Shown here: positions 23,616 through 35,400 of the stretch, piece after piece
How positions within the stretch are numbered: the stretch's first letter is position 1
Layout: the number at the start of each line of letters is the position of its first letter
The notes under the pieces: generated by a model
Database searches by the model: none
What the model saw: only the letters and a program-made list of their open reading frames with translations
Told to the model about the DNA's origin: nothing
From: Isochrysis galbana
Taxonomy: Eukaryota; Haptophyta; Isochrysidales; Isochrysidaceae
Direction of reading: 5' to 3'
DNA: 64,000 nucleotides
Assembly (NCBI GenBank): GCA_018136815.1
Contig: CM030936.1
Coordinates: 4,805,707 to 4,869,706 of the forward strand
Translations under genes and position numbers: made by a program

Positions 23616-24134
23616 TTAGAGCGTGTCTCTCCTCCCGCCCCCCTTTTCCCGGTTCCCTCGCATGCAGCGTGCAGCTCCAGCCGGGATCCCTTCCTTCCTC
23701 TCCTCCCATGCACCCCCAGCGGTTCCGCGGTTCCTTTTGTTTCCTTGGCCGACGAGGCTCGGAGTCCCGTGCGCTCGCCCCTCGCTTCGCCCCTCGCTTC
23801 GCCCCTCTGACGCCCGGTCCAGCACCTCCGCGTGCCGCTCCTGCCACTCCGCTGCCGGCTTGCACACACAGATGGTCCGCGGCGCGATCGATGCATCCAA
23901 ATGGCACCGGATTTGGCTCGGCCCACCCGTGAAGTGCAAGCCACAAAAGAGGCATTGCTTCTTCTTCACCGAGTGTGACCGGCCCGCAGCCTCATTCACT
24001 GTCGACCACTCCAGCTTGGTCCCCTCCAGCCTTGCAATGGGCCCTCGGCCCCACGCACTCACGCGCCGGGCTACCCCATCTGAAGCGGCAGCCGCCACCT
24101 CCACCTCACCATCGCTCTCCACAACCTCATCCAT
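23616..24134 (-). pseudogene. BED zinc finger from a hAT transposase, truncated (hAT-2)
   Basis: From Met 24134 the frame encodes LEWSTVNEAAGRSHSVKKK then CLFCGLHFTGGPSQIRCHLD and ICVCKPAAEWQERHAEV. This aligns residue for residue in style with the N-terminus of the complete hAT transposase at 43002 (LEWSTIEEMDGRAKSVRAKA, CLFCGHKYVGGPMNIRQHLD, ACRPHAAWIERHAAV). After this BED finger the frame runs into Arg/Gly/Glu-rich sequence and stops at 23616; the catalytic RNase H-like core and dimerisation domain are missing. The downstream sequence is homologous to DNA flanking hAT-1. It is most likely a 3'-deleted element; a domesticated stand-alone DNA-binding protein is less likely but the frame is intact. 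Confidence 0.7.
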
Positions 24135-25489
24135 GCCACTAGAGGCCAGCCTAGCAAAGCGAGAGAGAGAGAGGAGCCAGCGGCCTCGCTCGCTCGCTCG
24201 CGAGGGTACGTCGGCAGCCTGCGGCCGTACTAGACAGTACTACTACTACAGTAAAAGCTCTTTAATTCTATCTTTTGCAGCTGAGAGCTGATATCAGTGA
24301 TCTGCCCCAATTGAGCTGTTACTGATATCAGAAAGCTGACATCAGTACTGATACAACAACTTAGTTGTTTCTGGCGCGCTCGCTCGGAAGCACTCCCTTC
24401 ATGTCTGTCCCTGGTGTGCCCCACCCCGTTCCGCTCGCTGTCATGCCCTCCGATCCCGCTCTCACGCCATGTAACAAGAAGACCCTTCAAAGCGCTTCTT
24501 CACCACCATCGCGCTCTCCCTCTCCCTCCACACACCACACTGCCCAAGTCTCAACACAGCCACAGGCAGCTCACACACCCACAAATACATTCACCCCATT
24601 GCCACTCCACTTGTCACAAGATATTTCTTGGGATATATCTGATGGATAAATGGAGCATTTTCAATGGGCATAAAGATGCCTACCCCTACCCACCCATATC
24701 CATATCCATATTCCCTGTTCCTAGTTGCAAAATGTTCTTATTCTTTCCCCAGTATGCTGAGCCATCGAGCGTCCCACCTGGGCCTTCCCCACCCCCAGTC
24801 TAAGCCCAAGGCCCGCGCTTGATGTTTCCCCAGCCCTCCTCGTCCCTCCCCACTCTTCATGTTCATACACTAGCTGGTAAAGATCCACAACTCCATCCAC
24901 ACCTCCCTCACTACCAACAACTAACTACTAACTACTATTCACAACCCGATAGTGGTGGTCGTGCCCAACCCGTAGGGCCCACAAATGGGAGTGCGTCCCG
25001 TGCTCCATATTGACCGAATATGTAACAAGTCCAGTGCTCCCATATTGTGTGTAGCACGGCCCGGGTGAAGCAATTGACTTCAGCCTTTGGCCTTTGCAAG
25101 CGCTATTGGAGGAAGATTGTGCAAGGTGCATAGTTTGTTACGAATCCGAGTACAGGCCAAATGCCGAGACTGCTGCCACCCTGACGTGCACTCTGCGATG
25201 CAAGAAAAACATCCGTGTACCCCAGTCGTAGCGAGAATCGATGGAGAACCCAAACCATGCATCGCAAGCACGTTGCACTTTGAACGTTGGCACTTCGCCG
25301 TACTCGCAAAGTGCCTATACCATCACCATGTTTGTGCCTGATAAGCACGAACACCCGGACTCAAAACGAGTCTGGATCGTGTCTGACCTTGCCTTCTCGC
25401 ATGCTTTGCGCGCATGCAGTTGCCAGCCGTTGCTGGGCCTGCTTTTCGCTCCGAAGCCATTGCGCACACCCTTCGTCGAATTGAGCTGA
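24135..25489. other. 5' flank of hAT-2 with subterminal motifs, and intergenic DNA
   Basis: Two copies of the palindrome CTGATATCAG lie at 24288-24297 and 24322-24331, with variants to 24352. These are the subterminal motifs of hAT-1. A perfect short palindrome AACAACTTAGTTGTT follows (about 24356-24370). 24500-24950 is C-rich with many CAC/CCC words and resembles 45840-45900. 24950-25489 has no recognisable gene. Confidence 0.5.
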
Positions 25490-25798
25490 CTATGCGACGG
25501 CTTCGTGGAGATGATCACAGTCAAATACTGCAGATGGAAGCTGCCGCGCTTCCTCAATCGTCTTGCAAGAGTCCGGAACGGCGCCGGCCGTGCACCACGA
25601 GCAGCCGGCTGCGTCGCATGCTGCCTTCTCACCGATGGCGTCGCACTGTGTGAGGCAGGCGGCAGACCACAGGCAGCCGTGGGCACGGCAGGCGAGCTCA
25701 TCGGTAAGTAGCTCACACCGGCGCACGCTTGCACCAAGCACCGGCTCACACAGCAACGAGAGAGAGCAGATCAGAGTCCGGAGCCGTACAGCCGCCAT
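25490..25798 (-). CDS. Small secreted Cys-rich protein
   Basis: 102 residues from Met 25798. A signal peptide (MAAVRLRTLICSLSLLCEPVLG) is followed by about 75 residues with nine cysteines in a repeating arrangement: CELLTDELACRAHGCLWSAAC, then CDAIGEKAACDAAGCSWC. Each half fits C-x7-8-C-x4-GC-x-W, reminiscent of small plexin/PSI-like or protist Cys-rich repeats. It could be the first exon of a longer gene, because the final codons after FDC (from about 25515) are less convincing. Function unknown; extracellular by the leader. Confidence 0.5.
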   Translation of the reverse strand: MAAVRLRTLICSLSLLCEPVLGASVRRCELLTDELACRAHGCLWSAACLTQCDAIGEKAACDAAGCSWCTAGAVPDSCKTIEEARQLPSAVFDCDHLHEAVA

Positions 25799-26650
25799 CG
25801 CGCCGCCGCCGCCCCCCCCCCTCGACCGCTCGCTACTACTGTTTCCTCAATGACCGGAGTCAGACCGACCCTTCTTTCTCTGTAAGAGTAAGAGTAGAAG
25901 AGTAGACTAGAAGAGTAGAGGTAGAGGCTCTAGAGTACTTTCTCTCTAAGAGTAAGAGTAGAAGAGTAGAGTATTCAGGATTCAGGTTCTCCGCGTGCGG
26001 CCAACTCCTGGCGCGCGCGTAACCCCTGGCACCCCAGTCGTTTTCGTGGCAAGAGCTTGGAACCCAGGCGCGACCCAAGCTGCCGGGCGACACACCGTAG
26101 AGGGCCAGGGCACATCCCCTCTCAGCCTTGGCCTTGGCTCCGGCCAGAATGTCGAGAAATTTTGTTTTGGAATTTGGTGGATCTAGGCGGTCCTACTAAA
26201 ACAGAAATTTGACCGAAATTTGGGTGCGGAAGCGTCGAAATTTTGGCGCATGGCACCTACTACCCCTACCCCTACCCCGCAGCGGCTGGCCGGCCGTTCA
26301 TCGCGGAAGAGACCCAGGCGCCACTCCTTGCTCCTTGCAAGGGCAGGGCGAGGGCGCGGAGGAGTGCAGCTCTCAGCCCTCTTCCTCACGTCGGGCGTCG
26401 CAAGTAGCAAGTAGTGGAGTTGGACACGCAGTTCGCGCGGAGTAAGCACCTGATTATACCTCCCCCCTCGCAAGTCGCAAGCCCCCGGCTCCCGTTAGAG
26501 CTCCCCACAAGCCACAAGCTCATTGGGGTGGAAAGCGAAAAGGAAAACCCGAAAACCGAGGTTAGAAAAAGCGGGGGGGGGGGGGGGGGGGAGCTTTTGC
26601 CGTCGTCCCGTTGATTGAGGCATTAACCCTAAATTATAAATTAGTAGTAG
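25799..26650. other. Intergenic: AGAGTA-type tandem repeats and a long G run
   Basis: The word AAGAGTAAGAGTAGAAGAGTAG occurs twice (about 25884-25905 and 25948-25969) within an AGAGTAG-rich stretch. A run of about 20 G lies near 26572-26591. Only one TTAGGG-like word is present (CATTAACCCTAAATT near 26622), so this is not a telomere. No gene seen. Confidence 0.55.
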
Positions 26651-26959
26651 CTAGCGGCTCTCGCGAATGCGACAGGGCATGGGCATTGAGCGGGAAGCGG
26701 GGAGCGTAGCACACAACTCACCGACTGATGCCATGGCCATGGCTTTGGTAGTTGGTGGTGGTGGTGGTGGGGCCACACTCTTGAGCTCGGGGAGGTCGAT
26801 GGACTCCACTAAGAGGCTTGAGTGGAAGAGCCGAAGAGCGCATCGCCCTTCCTCGTTCGCTCGAATGTCGTCGCATCGCATGGTGAATGTTGGCGGATGG
26901 ACAAGAGCGATAGCATAGCTAGTGCGTGGGCCGTTACCGTTACTAGACACACTAGACAC
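26651..26959 (-). pseudogene. Broken partial copy of the L-domain gene
   Basis: The minus-strand frame contains NGPRTSYAIALVH and, further on, LFHSSLLVESIDLPELKSV. The first matches sequence just upstream of the intact gene (about 27950-27990, NGPRASYAIALVH in translation). The second matches the second L-domain at about 29150-29205 (LFHSSLLVQSIDLPELKNV). Two distant parts of the gene region are therefore joined, in inverse orientation, with the material between deleted. It is too short to encode a domain and is treated as a rearranged pseudogene fragment. Confidence 0.72.
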
Positions 26960-27080
26960 TAGGGACTAGGGCTAGGGGAGCAACGAGCATTCTATCATCA
27001 GTCTAACTAGCTATGCTATCGCTCTTGTCCATCCGCCATCATTCACCATGCGATGCGACGACAATTCCAGCGAACGAGGA
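26851..27080. repeat. Inverted repeat of ~70 bp arms
   Basis: Arms 26851-26921 and 27009-27080 are reverse complements with few differences, covering the block AGCTATGCTATCGCTCTTGT. The same block appears a third time at about 27963-27990, ahead of the intact L-domain gene. This points to repeated local rearrangement of the same promoter-proximal sequence. Confidence 0.72.
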
Positions 27081-28089
27081 TGAAACGCGCACTGCGGAGC
27101 CTGCGCCACGCGTACTCTCAACCCAATATTCAAATCTGGGCGGCATCGAACGAATAGGGCGCTCTATTCCCCACCGCTATTGATCGAGAATATAGCCGCC
27201 GTGCGTCGGCTCGGTTCCGCCTCGCGTCCATTCTCTCAATGGGATGTGGAATTGCTCCCCGACTTTTCTGATCATCCTCCTTTCAAGCGAATTATAACAG
27301 ATTTCCACCGAGCTCTGCGAGCGCATCGTGAGGCTCTCGCGGTTCTGCCAGGTGTGGCTTGCCTTGCCAACCCACGCCCAGACCGCCTCTCACCGGGCCC
27401 AGCCCGCACGGATCACAAAAGTCCACCGTGTATTGCCACGCTGTCCGCCCGCATGCATCCACGCTGGTGTACGATCTGGGCCCAATCACTCGCCTGATGA
27501 GCGTGTCCTTGGACAAATGGCCAGCAAGAGAAAAGCGCTTTGTTCTATGTATTCACGTGGCGCTCTGAACGCGGCTGACATCTCACCGTCGATCGCATTG
27601 CACTGTTCCGCGGGCTGTGTGATCATATGCTTCCTCTAGAGACTCAGCTCGGCTCGTCCGTAGCTTGTCCAATTCTCTTGCGTATTGTTGACCAGAATTT
27701 TCGAGAAGCAAGCACAACGTGGCATCCCCTTCTGCAACATAGGCACTTCGGGGTTGCATTCCTGTCAATCGTGCACAGTCAGCTCCCGTGAGATCACGTT
27801 CGACGCAGCGAGCCTAGCTTACTCCACGTAAGCGACCCTTTTGAACATGGAAAGGCAGGATGTGCGAACAGCAATTCGTGACTCAACCCAGGTGTGCTCT
27901 GCCTTGTGTATGGGGTGCTTCCGAGCAGCACGAGTCCCATCAGCGCTACAACGGCCCACGCGCTAGCTATGCTATCGCTCTTGTCCATCACCATCTTCCC
28001 AAATGGCGTGCATGCAGAAGAGCCACAATCGGCGATCCAGTCGTCAGTATGGATCATTTCATCGTAAGAAAGGCACACCCGCAGTCTTC
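27081..28089. other. Upstream region of the L-domain gene
   Basis: Short plus-strand frames between 27180 and 27640 (for example ERIVRLSRFCQVWLALP) read like a degraded coding remnant, but no family can be named. 27945-28000 is the source of one block in the inverted pseudogene fragment. An ATG at 28003 is in frame with the gene start, but Met 28090 gives a better signal peptide. Confidence 0.4.
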
Positions 28090-30689
28090 ATGTTTCTGAT
28101 TTTCTGCCTGCCTCGAGTGGCAAACGCGCTGCTTCAATGCGGTGGAGACCGCTTCATCACTGCACTATCATACCCACTCGTCAGACTCTGTACATCAATC
28201 ACAGGCTCATTGACGGTAAGTCGGTGCAGACTAGTGTGAACGTTATAGTTGAGAAACGACTGTGCAGGCTCAAGTGAGGAGAGGATCGGATCACATCACG
28301 AAAGTGCCTCACATGCGCCCATCGCTTGCAGGTATCTACTTCATTCACCAGCCCGACCTTGCACCTACCAAATCTGCTTGAAATCAAAGGCGACGTCTTG
28401 CTGGCTTCCAACGGCAACCTGCAAAGCATCACAATGCCTAGTCTCAGACGAATCGGCAAGTCTTTCGATTTGAACAACAACCAATTGTTGACAAATCTTG
28501 AGCTTCAAGCACTTGTAGAGATCGGCCAGTCGCTGTACATCTACGACAACAAGAAGCTAAACCTGCTGGATTTCCCTTTCCTGGCAAAAGTAGGGGGGAA
28601 CGTCGGTATATTGGATAACGGCGCAGCTCCAAGCCTTTGGTTCCCGTCGCTAGCTGAAGTCTTGAACAACTTCAACGTTTCTGCCACGGCGTATACTTGC
28701 ATCAACTTCCAGGTGCTGACAGTGGGCGGACTCCTTGGTGAAGTGTCAGTACAAGGGTCAAACGTGCTTGATTTCTGCTCCGGCGTCACCGCAGCCGACC
28801 TCGAGTGCGGGCACCACTCCTGCGTCTCGTCGATCGCTCCTCCACTACATCCGCCAACATCTCCGGAACATTCGCCACCGTCGATTCCGCCCACATCACC
28901 ACCATGGGCCCTGCCCAACCTTCCTCCCCCTCTCAGCCCGCCAATGCAAGGATCCACCCCACTATCGGCGCCGCCGATGTCCCCTGCTCCTGATATTGTG
29001 TTCTGCGACGGGGACCGCCACATCTCGTCGACTGCCTCGCATCTCACCGTGCAGCTCTGCACGTTCATCAACGGCTCGCTCTCGATTTCTCCGGCGTTCC
29101 TTGGCACAATCGTACACCTCCCGTACTTGGTTCAGGTCGAAGGCGATGTGCTCTTTCACTCAAGCCTCTTAGTGCAGTCCATCGACCTCCCCGAGCTCAA
29201 GAATGTGGGCGGAAATCTCGACCTTCATAACAACATTGCACTCATCAGCCTCGACTTACGATCGCTCGCGCAGACGGGATCGTCGCTCGAAATCTACGGC
29301 AACCCGCTATTGAATATCATCAGCTTCCCACTTCTTGCGCATGTCGGCTCGAGCCTCAGCATCTATAACAATGGTTTGTCGCCTACGCTGTGGTTCCCCG
29401 TGTTGAAGAAAGTGCTGGGCGACGTCACCGTCGCCGCGAACACGTACACGTGCATCAACTTCAAGGTGCTTACAGCCACAGGCTTGACGGGCGAGGTGTC
29501 GATCGATGGTTCCAACCTCTCGAACTTCTGTTTGGGCATTTCAGCTTCCGACTTCGAGTGCGCGCGCCATTCGTGCGTCGATGGGGCAGCTCCACCCACG
29601 CCTCTCTCGCCACCGGCTCTGCCACAATCGATGCCACCACCCTCGATGTCGCCGCCGTCGCCTTCGGTGTCGCCATTCAGCCCGTCATCGACGCCTCGGC
29701 CGCCTCCCAGCTATTCTCCCACGCCGCCACCTCTTGCTCCCTTTCTCTCTCCGCCTGCCGAGCCGGTACCACCTTTTCCGCCCCCGCGACCTGTGCCAAC
29801 GACACCACCACATCCTCAACTACCACCGCCGACTTCGCCGTATGTCCCTCTACAAAATCACGCGTCCCCACCTCCGGTTCCACCGGGGGGCAAGAGTTTC
29901 GGGGATCCACACCTTACCTTCGCGCATGGTGGCCAGGCCGATTTTCGGGGCTGCGATGGCTGCCTTTTCAACTTTTTGAGTGCTCGAGACTTAAGCCTCA
30001 ATGTCAAGACGGACGCAGCCACATTCATTCTAGATGGCGCCACCGTTCATGGGACATTCATCAGTGAGGTTCATTTCGTATGGTACTATCGCACCGTCGA
30101 CAAATGGCTGAATCTTACGTATTGGGCGAACGAGGTTAGTGAAGGAAATTGGGGCTGGCGGGTCATCAATGGCACATGCATGGGCCGCCCCTTCAAGCTT
30201 GGCCCAAAGGCTTCAAGGCAGTGCGACTCCGCAACCATTCGGACGGATTACGCCTCTGGCACCATAGAAACGCCGGAATGGGTCGTGACAATTTCCGCGC
30301 GCCCGGTGTACAACCGAATTCACGGTCCGAAGCACCGCCTCGACATTGGGATGAAACCGCGGGTGGCTGAGCGCGATCTGTCCGCATGGCCACACGGCGT
30401 GATAGGCCAATCCTTTGACGGCGATGGAATGCCTATCGGTGGCAAGAAAGACAATTATACATCCGGCGTCGTTTTCACGAAGGCAATGGCAGAGGGCGCT
30501 ATCGAGGGTAATGCGTCGGATTACCAAGTGTTTGATGCCTACGAGACGCGGTTCAAGTATTCTCGCTTTGACGCAACGATGGCTAACTCGCGCCCTCGTG
30601 CCATGGCTCGTGTCGCAGATTATGCGGATATGTCTCCTCTTGAGTCAAGCTACTTTGCAACGTCGACCGAGCACGAAAGCTCATCATAG
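28090..30689 (+). CDS. Secreted protein with two receptor-L-like domains and a VWD-like module
   Basis: Two exons, 28090-28215 and 28332-30689 (donor GTAAGT, phase 0), about 827 residues. A signal peptide (MFLIFCLPRVANALL) leads into CGGDRFITALSYPLVRLC. Two tandem leucine-rich, beta-helix-like domains of about 180 residues follow. They share the pattern LC.(S/F)I.GSL, then LHLPNLLEIKGDVL versus VHLPYLVQVEGDVL, and end with TYTCINF...LTG(E)VS..GSN...FC. These resemble receptor L/FNIP-style domains. Each is followed by a proline-rich SPPPP linker as in pherophorin-type wall proteins. The C-terminal part begins GDPHLTFAHGGQADFRGCDG, a VWD-like GDPH start known in protist surface proteins, and ends without a membrane span. 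It is probably an extracellular matrix or adhesion protein; ligand unknown. The two L-domains look like an internal duplication. Confidence 0.72.
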
Positions 30690-33031
30690 CCAACTTGGCC
30701 TCCACCTCCACACGTGTCCTTTGAGTCGAAAACACGTGCTAAGTCTAAGAAGCCTATCTATTAGGTGGATGCCATGGTCACCAATAAATATACGCGGGTT
30801 GTGGGGTGTGCAAGGAGCATCTCATTGGTTGCTCTCTATTTACTCATGCCGCTCTTCGTGAATGAATGCCGTCGTGTCGGCCCGACTCCGCCCCTCGCCG
30901 CCGCCTCCGTCTCCTCACATGCACCACCTAAGTCTTCTCCTCCATCGTCGTCGAAGCCGCCCTCGCAGCGGCCGCCCTCTCCACCTCCGGCTCAGCACCA
31001 TCTCCGCCGCCTCCTCCTCCTAGCTTCTAGCGAAGAGGCGAGGCCAAGCACAAGCACGAAGTTAGTCAAGCGTTAAGCCGGACAATGCGAGGCGGAGGCA
31101 GGGGCGCGCGGGGCGGGATGAGGGCCAATGGATGACGGCCGCGCCTCCTGGCAGGTACGCCAACCCCCGCGTTGCGTCCCCCTTCCCCCGCCCCCGCCCG
31201 TGCCTCCCTTTCATCCTCCCCCCCGCGCCCCCGCCCCCTTTATTCGGCCCTGCTTCACCCAACGGGAAGTGTTTGCGTTTGCGACGCGGAGGCCCATGAG
31301 AGGCTATTTATGCTGTGATTTGTACCTACTAAAACTCTAGTAGTATACATAATATTGTTACCGCACACGCGACACGCGTCTCCTACACTTTTATAGTATT
31401 ACGTAAATGGGGAGGAGGCTGGGGATGGGGTGAAAAAACCTGAACCTCAGGTTAAGGTTGCATCTTCTGGCCCTCCATGGGGAGTCCTTGGTTTGGAGGC
31501 GGAGCGAGGGGGGTGGGCATCAGAGCGGTGCTCTGACTCTGGTTGTTAGCAAGGAACAGGACTTTGCCTGTTCCTTGCTTCTGTAGTTGTAGCTGCCGGG
31601 GAGGCGAGGGTGGTGGCGTCCTTTCGACGTCCTTCTGGTCGGGCGCGGGGCAGAGGCCTGCGAGCGTTTCTTTCGGCTCCGGCGGCTTGGGCGGCCCCGC
31701 TGTGGGGCGTCGTGACTGCGGGGGGCTGGGAAGGGGGAGGCGGCGGCGCGTCCTCCATCCATGGCTAGTACTAATACCATAACAATAGTTGTGACAGTTG
31801 TGAGCCTGAGGGGGAGAGAGTGGGTCAGGAGTCGAGAGTCGAGGGCAGGGCAATCTATCAATCTATCTACCCTTGCCGCACCTGGCAAGCCATAAGGCAT
31901 GCCGGCATGCCCGGAGGATGGGTGGTTCCTCCATCACGGCAAGGGAGGAGTGGAGAGAGGGGGGGGGGGCTCGTGTCCCCCCTTGAGACAACCAAGTATA
32001 AGCATTTAGTCGATTCTACGACACGTGAATGTAATTAATATGTAAAAATATAATAGCTCCAAACGTGTAGTTTTGCTTCACACATCTAGTGCCTAGTGTT
32101 GTAGTGGACAACGCACAACGCGCCTGTTGTCACAATTATTTGAATTTTATAAGTATACGATTGGCGCTCTGACGTCATCCTGATGGGTTTCCACGTCTCA
32201 TGCGCACGCCGTATGCCATGGACAGCGGGTTTCCAAGTGGGACCGCCGTGGCCGTGCCAAATCAAGATTGAATATCATATTGTTTTTGAGTTTGTTTTTC
32301 TAAGTTCAATGTGTTCACATGTAGGACCTCGCATCCCCCGCCCCCGACGCCCACCATCGTGGCCCCCCGATAGTGCATTAATAAGGCTGGAAAGAAGGAT
32401 CAACAGTGAAGGCAGGTCAAGGCGAGAGAGAAAGCGGTGTGCGCGCAGCGCCGCCGCCCAGCCATGGTTGTGCAAGGTCTCAACTACCTCTCTGCGTGTT
32501 GGCTTCCCACCATTGCAATCCAAAGGTTCCCCACGTAGGCGAGACTCGGTAGCACCGGAGCACTCCAGTTCCTTGAGCAAGCCTTTGTGCGACGGCCCAG
32601 AAAGCAAACATCCGCTCATCTCAACAGCTAGCATGGCGGTCCGCACAAGAAAGTAAGTAGTCCTCTTCAAGATCTAAGACCAAGATCTCCATTTAGATCT
32701 GCTTGACACTACGACACAGCGAACTTACCGGAGGCGTCCTGCCGATCGAACCAGCTTGAGATACATGGATGAATACACATACTGGACGTGCCGGCGTGGT
32801 CATATATAGTTGGCACTATGAACATCAGCCTATGGCTTGGTTCAATCGAATAAAGGATCGTCCTATGGTGGGGGCAAGACACGTGTTAGCATCTCGGAGA
32901 CAAGCACAGCATTTACGCCACTGTCCTCAGAGCTAATATTGGTGTGTGCAAAGAGGACAAGGTGTACAGCTTGTTGATTGGGAAGTTGGTGAACATACAC
33001 CGAGCTTTGTGTATGCAGACTGCACGGATGG
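30690..33031. other. Intergenic, 2.3 kb, with possible retroelement ORF1 remnant
   Basis: 30765-31076 encodes a hydrophobic leader plus proline-rich sequence with no partner. On the minus strand at 31452-31853 a Pro/Gln-rich frame preceded by CCAT resembles the start of a gag/ORF1-like protein, as does 36113-36592; both lie near the shared word GCCATAAGGCATGCC. A minus frame at 32275-32670 (ESRLRGEPLDCNGGKPTRRE) looks mildly coding but is unassigned. Nothing here is firm enough to call a gene. Confidence 0.35.
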
Positions 33032-34718
33032 TCACCCTCGCAATAGTGAGCTTGTGGGCTGCAAACATAGACATGGGCAAAGCAGAAGGGTGCTCACATC
33101 GGGCGCGTCCAGGTCGTTGTAGTTGATAATCGGCCTATCAATGACCAAGGCTGCTCCCGGCGGCGGAGGTGGTCGGCCGCCGAAGATTGGCCGACCTCCG
33201 GCAGGGTGTGGAGGTGGCATCCGGTGCTCAGGGCAGTCCCGTGCAACATGGCCCTCTCGACCGCAATTGAAGCACTCCTTGCTTCGCCCTCCTACGCGTA
33301 TTGCGCCACGAGAGAACTCTGGGGAGCGCGGTGGTGTCGGCGGCGGCGGCGGGCGTGGTGGCTCAAGGGGCTCAAGTCGCTGGCTACGCTTTTCGTTAGC
33401 AAGGAAGTACTTTGGGTACTTGGCTTCGAGAACACGCGCAATCTCATACTCGAGCTTGGTCGAGTGTTTGTTGTCGATGTGTTTACGGACAAACATGGGA
33501 TCCCGGAAGAGCTTGCCTGAAAGTGGGCACCGGTACTTGCCCTCCTCGACGAGAACGCAGTTGGCCGAGTAGAACTCCTCGGCAGCAGCAACCGCGGCAC
33601 TTGTCGCCTCGGCATCGAGCGCGTTGAGCGCCGCAATGTGCTCCGCTTGGATTTGCCAGCGCTCCTTGGCGAGGGCGGCCGCGTCGGCACCCGGCGCCTC
33701 GGCGAGCGGTAATGCAACGAGCGCGGCCTCACCGGCCGTTGCGATGACCTCAGGTGGTGAGGCATGTTCAATGGCGCTCTGTGGGTCAAAGGCAAGCACC
33801 CGGCGAAGGAAGAGCAACAGGAGCTGGAGCCGCTCATCGGCCGGCATCTCGGTGAGTGAGAGTTCAAAAGGCTCAAGGACAGGAGCAACCGCTTCTTTGA
33901 GTGAAGGAAGGGAAAGTCTTGAGGTGGTGGTGGGGGGGGGGGGGGGGGGCGAGAAGGCTGAGGCGAAGTGGAAACACATGGCGTGGTGCGTTCTCGTCCG
34001 AAACAGTGAGTGGAATGGCGCACCTTGCGGCAAGCATGTCAGCGAGGTCCTCAAGCGGCGCGAGCAGGGCCTTCGCCTCCGGCTGTGGTGGTAGTGGCTC
34101 GCGAAGTGGCAGCGGTGTGCCATCGCACACGGAAGGCGGCCGCACCATCTCTGAGAGCTGCGGCATGGTGGCGAGCGCCCTGCCCGCCTCTGCCACCATG
34201 CCCGCTGATCCATAGCCAGCCCAGACGCGCAGGCGAAGCTTGCGCATGGTGGTGTCAGCCAGTACTGAGCGCTCATCGGGGACGGGGTCGGCCACCGACA
34301 CCGCGCGTAGGCCTGGCATGCCCGATGGCGGCGGTAGAGTTGCGCCAGAGGCTGCAGCGGGCGCGAGGGCCGACATAAGCGTCGGCAACATGGCGGACAA
34401 GGTGGAGGGCGCGAGGTTGTCAATGAGTAGCCCGTGCAGGAGTGGCTCGATTTGCCTGAGCGCCAGCACACGTGGCGCGGGGCCCTCTGCCCTGCGAGGG
34501 CCGAGGAGCGTAGCGGCTGAGAGCTCCGCCAGCAGAGGGCGAAGGGCGCGCCTCGCAGCCTCTCGCTGAGCGCGGAGCGCGTGGGCTAGCCGCTCTGGGT
34601 GGTGGAGCTGGGCGAAGCGAGGCGCCGAACGATGGGTCTCAAAGTGGCGCAGCGCCTCCTCCTCCTCTCTCGGCCGCTTGCGGCGCGGCGAGGGCGAGTC
34701 GCGGCGCGACGGGATCAT
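33032..34718 (-). CDS. SERRATE/ARS2 family RNA-processing zinc finger protein
   Basis: Nuclear adaptor that links the cap-binding complex to RNA processing, including small-RNA biogenesis. Exons 34718-34024 and 33917-33032 (phase 2, donor GTGCGC) give about 526 residues. The N-terminus (MIPSRRDSPSPRRKRPREEE) is basic/acidic as in the family. The centre is helical. The diagnostic C2H2 finger is present: KYRCPLSGKLFRDPMFVRKH followed by IDNKH, as in ARS2 (PLSGKKF...FVRKHIFNKH). A CCHC knuckle CFNCGREGHVARDCPEH follows, then a Pro-rich region and YNDLDAPD, the conserved family C-terminal motif. A 39-base segment with GTGAGC...TTTGCAG ends may be a last mini-intron; removing it keeps the frame. 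The CCHC knuckle C-terminal to the C2H2 finger is not a feature I associate with plant or animal members. The intron contains a C18 run (G18 on plus, 33932-33949). Confidence 0.87.
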
Positions 34719-34886
34719 CGTGGCGGCGAGGAGGAGAGAGCCTAGCAGAGGGAGAGAGAGAGCCGAGGCGGGAGGGAGAGAGAGAGGGGAGGAGAGAGAG
34801 AAAAGGGGGGGGGGGGGGGGAAGAGAGAAGAGAGAAGAGAGAGAGAGAGAAAAGAGAGAGGGAGAGGGGGGGGGGGGGAGAGAGGG

Positions 34887-34968
<82 letters not shown>

Positions 34969-35017
34969 AGAGAGGGAAGAGAGAGAGAGAGAGAGAGACA
35001 GAGAGAGAGGAGAGAGA

Positions 35018-35089
<72 letters not shown>

Positions 35090-35108
35090 GAGGTAGAGAG
35101 GTAGAGAG

Positions 35109-35151
<43 letters not shown>

Positions 35152-35168
35152 CAGAGAGAGAGAGAGGC

Positions 35169-35263
<95 letters not shown>

Positions 35264-35400
35264 CGCGGAGAGAGAGAGGGACGCGGAGAGAGAGGAAGAA
35301 GGCCGGAGGAGGGAGGGAGAGAGAGAGGGGGGGAAGAGAGGGGGGGGGGGGGGGAGGCAATCGATACGGGGAGGGGGGCCGCGACCATATGGCCATGGGA
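34719..35400. repeat. GA microsatellite upstream of the SERRATE gene
   Basis: A near-continuous GA array spans 34735-35330, with G runs (34806-34820, 34867-34878, 35340-35354) and short AGAGAGGT and AGGACGCGG variants. It begins within 20 bases of the start codon, so the SERRATE leader or promoter is CT-rich on the sense strand. Frames through it are low-complexity. Confidence 0.9.

Noticed and set aside
26600..26640. Possible telomeric sequence
   Set aside because: Only a single CCCTAA-like word is present, with no tandem array.
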